DNA of 64,000 nucleotides from NCBI GenBank assembly GCA_040756745.1, contig JBFLYO010000016.1, forward strand, positions 1-64,000. Reading direction: 5' to 3'. Shown here piece by piece: positions 32,822-40,274 of the stretch. The first letter of the stretch is position 1; the number at the start of each line of letters is the position of its first letter. This stretch comes from JBFLYO01 sp040756745 (GTDB taxonomy: Bacteria; Bacteroidota; Ignavibacteria; UBA10030; UBA6906). A program made the position numbers and the translations under genes. The notes beneath the pieces are model-generated. The model was given only the letters and a program-made list of their open reading frames with translations. It searched no databases and was not told where the DNA came from.

Positions 32822-34882
32822 TCAACGCACGAACGCCGCAGAGACTCCGCCGTCCACGGTGAGCACCCCGCCCGTCGTCTTCAGTGATCGGTCGGAGGCA
32901 AAGAAGAGAGTGGCCTCAGCGATGTCTTCGGGGAGGATGCTCTCGCCGAGCAGCGTCCGTTTGCGATAGAACTCCTCCAGTTGATCGGGGGAGATCCCGT
33001 AAGCCGCCGCACGTTCTTTCCGCCATGACCCGCTCCAGATCGACGACCCCTGCAGGACAGCGTCGGGACAGACCGTGTTCACGCGTATCTTCCTGCTCCC
33101 CCCCTCTTCGGCGAGGCACCGGGCGAGATGCAGCTCCGCTGCTTTGGCGGCGCTGTACGCGGTCGCATTCTTCCCGCTGGCAAGTGCATTCTTGGAGGCG
33201 ATGAAGATAATCGATCCGCCGATCCCCTGCCGCGCCATGACGCGGAACCCTTCGCGGGCGACCAGGAAGTACCCCTTGCCGAGGATGTCCATCTGCTTCT
33301 GCCACTGCTCGACGGTCGTCTCTTCGATCGGGTTGGCGGACGAAATGCCTGCGTTGGACACGACGATATCCAGGCCGCCGAATGTCGCGACAGCCGCGTC
33401 GACCGCTGCCTCCACGTCCGACTCCTTTGCCACATCCATCCCGCACGCAATGGCGCGTCCCGGGCCTTGCGCGGCCGTGATTTCGGCGGCAACGGCTTTC
33501 GCCCCCGCCTCATTGATGTCCCCGATCGCGACGTGACACCCCTCGGCTGCGAACCGTTTGGCGATCGCACGTCCGATGCCGCTCGCTCCCCCGGTCACGA
33601 ACGCCGCACGGCGCGCGAGCGATTTCTCGGGAGGCGCGAGCGAGAGTTTGTAAATCTCGAGGGGCCAGTATTCCACACTGAAGGCCTCCGGCGGCGTCAT
33701 CGAGACATACGTGCTCACGGTGGATGCGTTCCGGATCACGGAGATCGTCCGGTGGTAGATGTCGCGCGTGATGTCCGCCGTCCCCTTATCTTTGCCCGTC
33801 GTGACCATCCCCATGCCGGGGATCAGGATGACGCGCGGAGAGGGATCGTACATCCTGTCCCCTCTGGACCGGTGCTTCGAAAAGTATTTCTCATAGACGC
33901 GGACATATTGCTCCAGCGCATCTTCAAACCGCTCGCCGAAGGAGGCGGCGGCTGACGGTTTGAACCCCGCAATGACGAGGGGATAGAGTTTTGTGCTCAC
34001 GAGGTGATCGGGACACGCCGCACCCTTTCCTGCAAGCGCAGCGAGTTTCCTGCTGTTGACGAACTCCAGCACCTCTGGCGAATCGTCAAAGGTAAGTATC
34101 ATGCGGGTGCGCTTGCTTACAGCGCCGCGGATGATCGGGAGAGAGCGCAGCGCGAACTCCTTCCGGACTCGTTCGGGCGCCGCATGCACCTTCGCGCCGC
34201 CAAAGACCTTCTTTCCCGCCAGACGGCGAGCGAAAAAGTCCTGCGCCTCGGCGATGACGGTGATCGTGTTGTCATAAGACTCTTTTGCCGTCGCCCCCCA
34301 CGTGATCAATCCATGCTTCCCGAGCAAGACTGCACGGAGCCGGTCATTGCCGTTGATCAACGCGCCACACTGTTTCGCCAGGGCGAACCCCGGCCGGAGC
34401 CATGGCAGCCACGCCGCCCTGTCGCCGCAAATTTCCTTCATGAGTCGGGGACCATCCTTTGAAGTACAGAGGGCGATGATCGCATCCGGATGCATGTGAT
34501 CGATATGCGTGTGGTCGATGAACGCGTGGATGAGCGCGTCGATCGAGGGACGCCGCGCGTTCAGGTCCACCAGGCAGTGCGCCAGATACTCCACCATCTC
34601 CTCGTCGCTCATGGAGGCACGGCTCCGGAGCTCCAGGACGGGGTCCAGGGCGACGCCGGGGAAGCCGGCCCGGGTGCTTGTGCGCAGGTCACCCCCGCTC
34701 CCTTTCACCCGCATCACGCGGATCGGCTCCCCCCGGAAGTCCTTCTCCATGATCTTTGCCGAGGTGTTGCCTCCCGCCCAGTTGGTCACCGAGGGGTCTT
34801 CCCCCAGGATGTTGGAACGGTAGACCAGCAGGTCGAATTCGTTCAGGCCTTTCGCCTTCTTCTCATCCCAGTAATTCTTCAT
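32822..34882 (-). CDS. Bifunctional rhamnulose-1-phosphate aldolase/short-chain (lactaldehyde) dehydrogenase
   Basis: 686 residues, a fusion known from Bacillus and proteobacterial rhamnose pathways. Residues 1-~420 are a class II aldolase domain (NWAGGNTSAKI; zinc His residues in HTHIDHMHPD; LLGKHGLITWG). Residues ~430-686 are a short-chain dehydrogenase (AAFVTGGASGIGRAIA cofactor motif; VVSNAGI; YSAAKAAE with catalytic Tyr and Lys). It cleaves L-rhamnulose-1-P to DHAP and L-lactaldehyde and oxidises the lactaldehyde to lactate, so no separate propanediol oxidoreductase is needed. The 50-bp gap after the symporters and AAGGA before the ATG fit one transcription unit. Confidence 0.92.
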   Translation of the reverse strand: MKNYWDEKKAKGLNEFDLLVYRSNILGEDPSVTNWAGGNTSAKIMEKDFRGEPIRVMRVKGSGGDLRTSTRAGFPGVALDPVLELRSRASMSDEEMVEYLAHCLVDLNARRPSIDALIHAFIDHTHIDHMHPDAIIALCTSKDGPRLMKEICGDRAAWLPWLRPGFALAKQCGALINGNDRLRAVLLGKHGLITWGATAKESYDNTITVIAEAQDFFARRLAGKKVFGGAKVHAAPERVRKEFALRSLPIIRGAVSKRTRMILTFDDSPEVLEFVNSRKLAALAGKGAACPDHLVSTKLYPLVIAGFKPSAAASFGERFEDALEQYVRVYEKYFSKHRSRGDRMYDPSPRVILIPGMGMVTTGKDKGTADITRDIYHRTISVIRNASTVSTYVSMTPPEAFSVEYWPLEIYKLSLAPPEKSLARRAAFVTGGASGIGRAIAKRFAAEGCHVAIGDINEAGAKAVAAEITAAQGPGRAIACGMDVAKESDVEAAVDAAVATFGGLDIVVSNAGISSANPIEETTVEQWQKQMDILGKGYFLVAREGFRVMARQGIGGSIIFIASKNALASGKNATAYSAAKAAELHLARCLAEEGGSRKIRVNTVCPDAVLQGSSIWSGSWRKERAAAYGISPDQLEEFYRKRTLLGESILPEDIAEATLFFASDRSLKTTGGVLTVDGGVSAAFVR

Positions 34883-34932
34883 TGTTGCGTCCTTGCGTTG
34901 TCACGCAAAAAAGATGCCGCAGAACAGCCGTG

Positions 34933-36834
34933 TCACTGGTTCTCGTATTCTGCGGCGGTTTTGATTTCCGACTTCTTTCCGAAGTACCACATGAGGGCGC
35001 CGAAGATGACCATGATCGCAACCAGTGCTCCCATGATCCACGCTTCGCCGGGGTCGATGTCGGAGAACAGGATGAGACTCATCAGGAGCCCCATGACGAT
35101 CGTGGTCCCGCCGACGAGTGGGAATGTCGAGACCTGTTTCTTCCCGGCGCCGAAGACCTCCCTGGCCACGTTCACCGGCGTGTCGAGCTTGCGGAAGAAC
35201 TCCTCGATGATCCTCCGCTCCTCCTCCGTCTCCGATGCAAAGAGCCGTGCGAAGCCGTACAGACTCACGGCGAGCACGACGGCACTCACGACCGCCAGGA
35301 TCTTCTGCCATTCCTGCGCACCGGACGGGAGGGTGCCGTTGAACAGCAGGAACGTCGCGAGCGCGACCATTATCGCGGCGACGACGAGCAGGCCTTTCTT
35401 CCCCCTGTACCATTGCCCGAGGCGGTGCGATCCCACAAAGATCCCGAAAGACATCACGAACGCAAGATAGACCTGAGGGCCAATGTCCCAGCCGAGCGCA
35501 TACCTCGTCGTCGCTCCGACCACAAGCCCCCAGACGATCGAAGCAACCGCCGACCATTTGGGGACCCGCCGGAAGAGAAGACCGAAGGCGGTCGGAACCA
35601 CGACGGGAATATTCAGAAGCGTGAAAAATGCCTGCATGAGGTTGAAGATGCCGAACTGGCTCGTTACAAAGATCACGGCCAGCGTCGTCACGATGAGTCC
35701 GAGTGCGACGGAAAATGATCGTCCCACCTTCAGCAGCCCCGTGTCCGTCACTTCGGGTCTGACCCAGCCCTGGTAGATGTCGCGCGACAGGATCGATGAT
35801 ACCATATTATAGACGGAGCTGAGCGTGCTCATCGTCGCTGCGAGCATCGCCGCCAGGAACACCCCGATCAGTCCGTTGGGGAGCAACTTGAGGCAGAGCG
35901 CGATGAAGACGAGATCCTGCGGATTGCTCCCCACGTAGGGCTTGAAAAAATCCACCTGGGAGAGATCGGGCCAGATGACGCGCGCGACGAGCGGCGGAAC
36001 GCCGAAGACGAACGGCACAGTGAGGAAGAGGCCGCCCGCGAGCTTCCCCACCCGTTTTGCGTCCCGTTCGTCCTTCACGCTGTAGAACCGCTGTGCCGCG
36101 CCGGCCGCCGTGCCGAGACACATAATGATGAATATGGAGATGAGCCAGTGCTCCGTATAGTGCACGCCGTTGTACGTATGATCCAGCGAGAGGGGGGGGA
36201 GTGCGCTGATGAGGTTCGCCGGTCCGCCGACCAATCCGAGTGCGAGAGGCATCACGAGGAACGTGATGCTGAGGAGAATCGCCCCCTGCACGACGTCCGT
36301 GATCGACACCGCCCAGAGCCCACCCATAAACGTATAGACGAGGATGACGACGCCGGTGACCACCGTGACCATGGTGATGTCCAGCCCCATCACGGGGGCC
36401 AGCAGCTTGCATGTCGCGGCGAGCTGGACGCCTGCGGAAAGTGTGAAGTTCAGCGAGATGACCAGGCTGAGGAACTGCTGCGTGGTGAAATTAAACCGCG
36501 TATAGGTGTATTCGACGGGGGAGATCGAGCGGGTGCGGCGCCAGCGTGAGGCGGTGAGCTGGGATCCGGTGTAGTACGAGACCGACCAGGTCCCGAAGTA
36601 GAGGATCGCGAACCACCCCGTCGCGTACGCAAACCCCGCCGCGCCGGTGAACGTCCACGCGCTGAAGTTCGCCATGTAGAGCGTCATCCCGGATACCCAC
36701 CAGGGGATCATGCTGCCGCCGGCAAAATACTCCTTCGCCCCCTTGTTGATCTTCATGAAGTACAGCCCGATGCCGAGCATGAAGAGAAAATAACCGGCGA
36801 TGACGATGTAGTCGTAGACGTTTACCGCTTTCAT
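34933..36834 (-). CDS. SSF-family sodium:solute symporter, copy 2
   Basis: 633 residues, a multi-spanning inner-membrane protein of the SSS/SSF family (PF00474), relative of SGLT-type sugar transporters. The N-terminus (YIVIAGYFLFMLGIGLYF), GMTLYMANFSAWTFTGAAGF, LSAGVQLAATCKLLAPVMG and the Na+-site region AAMLAATMSTLSSVYNMVSS are typical. It closely resembles the next gene, sharing SGMTLYMANFSAWTFTGAAG and RRTRSISPVEYTY exactly, so the pair is a tandem duplication. Both have a C-terminal cytoplasmic stretch (FFRKLDTPVNVAREVFGAGK) followed by two extra membrane segments. The ATG overlaps the paralog's stop by 4 bp. Probable substrate is L-rhamnose or another sugar of this locus. Confidence 0.9.
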   Translation of the reverse strand: MKAVNVYDYIVIAGYFLFMLGIGLYFMKINKGAKEYFAGGSMIPWWVSGMTLYMANFSAWTFTGAAGFAYATGWFAILYFGTWSVSYYTGSQLTASRWRRTRSISPVEYTYTRFNFTTQQFLSLVISLNFTLSAGVQLAATCKLLAPVMGLDITMVTVVTGVVILVYTFMGGLWAVSITDVVQGAILLSITFLVMPLALGLVGGPANLISALPPLSLDHTYNGVHYTEHWLISIFIIMCLGTAAGAAQRFYSVKDERDAKRVGKLAGGLFLTVPFVFGVPPLVARVIWPDLSQVDFFKPYVGSNPQDLVFIALCLKLLPNGLIGVFLAAMLAATMSTLSSVYNMVSSILSRDIYQGWVRPEVTDTGLLKVGRSFSVALGLIVTTLAVIFVTSQFGIFNLMQAFFTLLNIPVVVPTAFGLLFRRVPKWSAVASIVWGLVVGATTRYALGWDIGPQVYLAFVMSFGIFVGSHRLGQWYRGKKGLLVVAAIMVALATFLLFNGTLPSGAQEWQKILAVVSAVVLAVSLYGFARLFASETEEERRIIEEFFRKLDTPVNVAREVFGAGKKQVSTFPLVGGTTIVMGLLMSLILFSDIDPGEAWIMGALVAIMVIFGALMWYFGKKSEIKTAAEYENQ

Positions 36835-38771
36835 TTGGCCTCCGTTGCGGATTGCGCCCGCCTGCCTCCCTGAATTCTATGAGGCGGGCAGGGATCGCGG
36901 ATTTCGGAACGCCGCCCGAAAAACCAGAGCGATGCACCAAAGACCGCCATCATCGCGATCAACGCGGCAACGACAGTCCGCTCGGTGTCGGTGAGATCGG
37001 TCAGGAACACCAGGCAGAGAAGCCCCGCCATGATGAGCATCGTGATGCCGACCAGCGGAAAAATCGATATCTGCTTCTTCCCTGCACCGAACACCTCCCG
37101 CGCGACGTCGACGGGGGTGTCCAGCTTGCTGAAGAATTCCCTGACGGTCGCGCGGTCCTCGTCGGTCTCGCGGGTGAACAGCCCGGCGAAGAAATAGAGA
37201 CTTATGCCAAACCCCGCCGCCGAGAGCCAGGCCAGCGGCACGACCGCGTCAACCAGAGGATTTACGATGGCGTTGGTGAAGAGCAGACCGACAGCAACGG
37301 TGACGATCGCGGCGATCATGAGGAGCATGGGCTTGCGCTTCACATAGAGCTGGGCCGTCCACCGGGAGGTTGCAAAGATCGCCATCGTCAGGACGATCGC
37401 GAGGTAGACCTGCGGGCCGATGTCCCATCCGAGCAGGTAGCGCGCAGTGACGCCTGCGAGAAGCCCCCACGTGACCGCAGCGACCGCCGACCATTTCGGC
37501 ACCCTGCGGAAAATCAGCCCGAACGCCATGGGAACAGCAACCGGGATATTGAAGAGCGTGAAGAAGGCCTGCATGAGGTTAAAGATGCCGAACGTGCTGG
37601 TCACGAACACGACTGCGAGTCCGATCACGATGATCCCGATTCCCAGAGAGGCCCTCCTGCCTACGCGCAGCATCTCCGCATCATCCAGCCGCCTGCGCGC
37701 GATCGCCCCGTACATGTCGCGCGCGACGATCGACGAGACCATGTTGTACACCGCGCTGAGGGTGCTCATGGTCGCCGCCAGCATTGCCGCAATGAAGACG
37801 CCAATAAGCCCGTTCGGCAGAAACAGCAGGCAGATGCCGATATACACGAGATCCTGCGGATTGCTCCCGGCATACGGTTTGAAGAAATCCACCTGCGCCA
37901 GGTCCGGCCAGAAGACCTTCGCCACCAGCGGAGGCACGCCGAAGATCACCGGGCCGAGGAGAGAGAGAACACCGGCAAATATCCCCACCTTCAGCGCCGA
38001 CTTCTCGTCCTTCACCGAGTAGAACCGCTGGCCGCCACCCGACGCAAACCCGATCGTGGTAATCACGAACATGGCGATGAGCCAGTGTTCATTGTATCTG
38101 ACACCGTTGTAGACATGATCGAGCGAAAGAGGGGGAAGCGCCTCAAGCAGCTTCACCGGTCCTCCCACCAGATGGAGACTTAGCGGGACCACGATAAACG
38201 TCGTGCACAGAAGAATCACTCCCTGCACCACATCGGTCACCGATACGGCCCACACGCCGCCGAGGAACGTGTAGAGGAGGATGACGATCCCGGTCACCAG
38301 CGTCACGGTCACGATGTCGGCCCCCATCACCGGTGCGAGAAGCTTGCATGTGGACGCGAGCTGGACGCCTGCCGAAAGCGTGAAGTTCACAGAAATCACC
38401 CAGCTCACAAACTGTTGCGTGGGAACGTTGTACCGGGCGTACGTGTATTCGACCGGCGAGATGGAACGGGTCCTTCTCCAGCGCTTCGCTGTCATGAGCG
38501 AGCCGAGGAAATAGGCGAACCCTCCCGTCCCCCACGAGAGCAACATGAAGAGCCCAGTGGTGTAGGCGAACCCTGCCGCACCGGTGAATGTCCAGGCGCT
38601 GAAGTTGGCCATGTACAGGGTCATGCCGGAGACCCACCAGGGGATCATGTTTCCGCCGGCGAAATACTCTCGCGCCCCTTTGTTGACGCGGATGAAGTAG
38701 AAGCCAATCCCGAGCATGAACAAGAAATAGCCCGCGACCACCAGGTAATCCAGAATGTTGACGGACTTCAT
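36831..38771 (-). CDS. SSF-family sodium:solute symporter, copy 1
   Basis: 646 residues, paralog of the symporter at 34933-36834. The same landmarks are present: YLVVAGYFLFMLGIGFYF, NMIPWWVSGMTLYMANFSAW, AAMLAATMSTLSAVYNMVSS and the C-terminal FSKLDTPVDVAREVFGAGKK segment followed by membrane helices. Differences are concentrated in the loops and the C-terminal tail, which ends in a basic stretch here. Two similar transporters in tandem suggest different but related substrates, for example free and O-methylated rhamnose or two monosaccharides. The ATG overlaps the class V PLP enzyme stop by 4 bp. Confidence 0.9.
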   Translation of the reverse strand: MKSVNILDYLVVAGYFLFMLGIGFYFIRVNKGAREYFAGGNMIPWWVSGMTLYMANFSAWTFTGAAGFAYTTGLFMLLSWGTGGFAYFLGSLMTAKRWRRTRSISPVEYTYARYNVPTQQFVSWVISVNFTLSAGVQLASTCKLLAPVMGADIVTVTLVTGIVILLYTFLGGVWAVSVTDVVQGVILLCTTFIVVPLSLHLVGGPVKLLEALPPLSLDHVYNGVRYNEHWLIAMFVITTIGFASGGGQRFYSVKDEKSALKVGIFAGVLSLLGPVIFGVPPLVAKVFWPDLAQVDFFKPYAGSNPQDLVYIGICLLFLPNGLIGVFIAAMLAATMSTLSAVYNMVSSIVARDMYGAIARRRLDDAEMLRVGRRASLGIGIIVIGLAVVFVTSTFGIFNLMQAFFTLFNIPVAVPMAFGLIFRRVPKWSAVAAVTWGLLAGVTARYLLGWDIGPQVYLAIVLTMAIFATSRWTAQLYVKRKPMLLMIAAIVTVAVGLLFTNAIVNPLVDAVVPLAWLSAAGFGISLYFFAGLFTRETDEDRATVREFFSKLDTPVDVAREVFGAGKKQISIFPLVGITMLIMAGLLCLVFLTDLTDTERTVVAALIAMMAVFGASLWFFGRRSEIRDPCPPHRIQGGRRAQSATEAK

Positions 38772-40054
38772 CTTTGTGTTCGCGTTGTGGCAGTTTTCAC
38801 CCCCTCGAGGACACGATCGACTTCGTCCGGCATATTGTAAATGTGCGTCGAGACGCGCAGCGCCGCCATCCCCCCCTCACCGACAGGTCGCGTGCGCAAG
38901 TTGTAGGTGGTCAGGTGATTCTGGAGCTCCAGGTGAGGGAGCGCCTCATGCGAAAACGTGATCATCGCGCTTCGCATGTCATCGGCTTCGGGCGAATGCA
39001 CCCTGACGCCGGGGATTTCCCGCAGCCCGCGATAGAGCCGCGTGGAAAGCATCCTGTCGCGCTCCCACACCTGCCGGATGCCGATACGCCGGATAAACCT
39101 GACCGCCTCCCACAGTCCAACCCGCAGTGGGACGTTCACGGTCCCGTACTCGTACCTCTGGGCCGAAGGGTGGAAGGCGAGCGTCCCCTTGAGGAAATCA
39201 AAGCCACCATCGGAATACGCGCCCACCGAGGTCGCCCTCACGGTGTCGAGCATTGCGCGGCGCACATACAGTACCCCCGTTTCCTTGGGACCCATCAACC
39301 ACTTGTGTCCGCTGGTGGCGTATGCGTCACATCCGATCTCATGCAGGCTGAACGGGAACATGCCTGCCGTCTGGGCGCCATCAACGAAGAACCAGATGTT
39401 CCTGGCCCTCGCCATCGTTGCGATGTCGCGTACCGGGAGAATGAGCCCTGTTGTCGTCACGGCATGGGGGACGGAAATCAGCCGGGTCCTCTTAGAGAAC
39501 AATGCGGCGATCCGGTCGAGATTCTCCTGCTGCGACTGGATCGATGGTTCAAACAGTCTCAGCACCACCCCGGTCCGTCTGGCAAGAGCAAGCCATGGGA
39601 GTGCATTGCCCACATGTTCATGGGTGGTCAGGATGACCTCGTCGCCCGATCTGAGAGGCAGCCCGTTGGCGACGATGTTGATTCCTTCAGTGGTGTTCCG
39701 GGTGAACGCGACCTCATCGTCGCCGCAGCCGAGGAGGGACGCGATGTCTGTCTTGATCTCCTTCCAGAGCTGCTCGTCGCGGCCGGTTTCGGAGATTCTC
39801 TCGAGCTCCCGCATCTTTGTCGTCACCGCGTCGATCACGGCATAGGGAGACGCACCGAGTCCGCCGGTATTCAGATAGGCCCGGTCACGTTCCAGAGGGA
39901 ACTGTTCGCGGAGGAACTCCCAGAACGACTCATCGGCCGGGTCGCCGGACGGCCAGGGGGGAGGAGACGCGGCGGCAGTGCCGGCCGCGAAGGGGGGCAT
40001 GAGCATTGCGCCTGCAGCTGCGGCACCGATCCGCACGAATGTTTTCCTGTTCAT
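38768..40054 (-). CDS. Exported class V PLP enzyme (isopenicillin-N epimerase/cysteine desulfurase-like)
   Basis: 428 residues of aminotransferase class V (PF00266). The PLP-lysine sits in ATSGHKWLMGPKETG, the cofactor Asp in WFFVDGAQTAG and the phosphate contacts in FTRNTTEGINIVAN. The N-terminus (MNRKTFVRIGAAAAGAML, then PPFAAGTAAA) looks like a Tat-type signal with an RK pair, so the enzyme may be folded with PLP and exported. Periplasmic class V enzymes of this kind are found in glycan loci, but their reaction is not established to my knowledge. The ATG at 40054 overlaps the stop of the 31-codon leader ORF as ATGA. Confidence 0.85.
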   Translation of the reverse strand: MNRKTFVRIGAAAAGAMLMPPFAAGTAAASPPPWPSGDPADESFWEFLREQFPLERDRAYLNTGGLGASPYAVIDAVTTKMRELERISETGRDEQLWKEIKTDIASLLGCGDDEVAFTRNTTEGINIVANGLPLRSGDEVILTTHEHVGNALPWLALARRTGVVLRLFEPSIQSQQENLDRIAALFSKRTRLISVPHAVTTTGLILPVRDIATMARARNIWFFVDGAQTAGMFPFSLHEIGCDAYATSGHKWLMGPKETGVLYVRRAMLDTVRATSVGAYSDGGFDFLKGTLAFHPSAQRYEYGTVNVPLRVGLWEAVRFIRRIGIRQVWERDRMLSTRLYRGLREIPGVRVHSPEADDMRSAMITFSHEALPHLELQNHLTTYNLRTRPVGEGGMAALRVSTHIYNMPDEVDRVLEGVKTATTRTQR

Positions 40055-40146
40055 AGCTCGATCTCCATTGCTACCGTTGATCCTCTCCGCGGATAAGGAA
40101 TCAGCAGCGTCAGGGCCGGTGTCTTGATAAAGTCGCGGCGGTTCAT
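40051..40146 (-). pseudogene. 31-codon Tat-leader ORF, probable remnant of an exported protein
   Basis: A short frame from ATG at 40146 to TGA at 40053-40051, with protein MNRRDFIKTPALTLLIP followed by 14 residues. NRRDFIK is a textbook Tat signal start, but the hydrophobic stretch is cut short and no mature domain follows. Its stop overlaps the next ATG (ATGA), so if translated it would couple into the PLP enzyme. Upstream it shares a 24-bp segment (22 identical) with the 5' region of the Tat glycosidase gene at 42506, pointing to a duplicated and then deleted gene start. A functional leader peptide is the alternative. Confidence 0.5.
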
Positions 40147-40167
40147 GAGTTTGCTATCGATTCGGAA

Positions 40168-40247
40168 TTAATGGTTCGCCGTTAATCGGATAGCCGGGTT
40201 AACAGATAACTGTTGACTGTTAAGATCGATCCGATTACTTGTGAACC
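40168..40247. repeat. Nested inverted repeat with motif ATCCGATTAnnnGYGAACC
   Basis: Minus-strand copy at 40191-40173 and plus-strand copy at 40229-40247 face each other, enclosing a second inverted pair TTAACAG (40199-40205)/CTGTTAA (40217-40223). A third copy lies at 42564-42546 upstream of the Tat glycosidase gene. It fills most of the 128-bp gap between 40147 and 40274. Confidence 0.6.
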
Positions 40248-40274
40248 GCGATAGATGAATACAAGATGGCAACA

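Noticed and set aside
34892..34912. TTGCGT/ACGCAA hairpin with an adjacent homopolymer between the symporter and aldolase genes
   Set aside because: The T-run would follow the stem only on the non-coding strand; genes there continue in one direction, so termination is not supported.
36852..40096. Two long plus-strand open frames of ~440 codons
   Set aside because: They lie antisense to the symporter and PLP genes and translate to low-complexity Arg/His/Asp-rich sequence.
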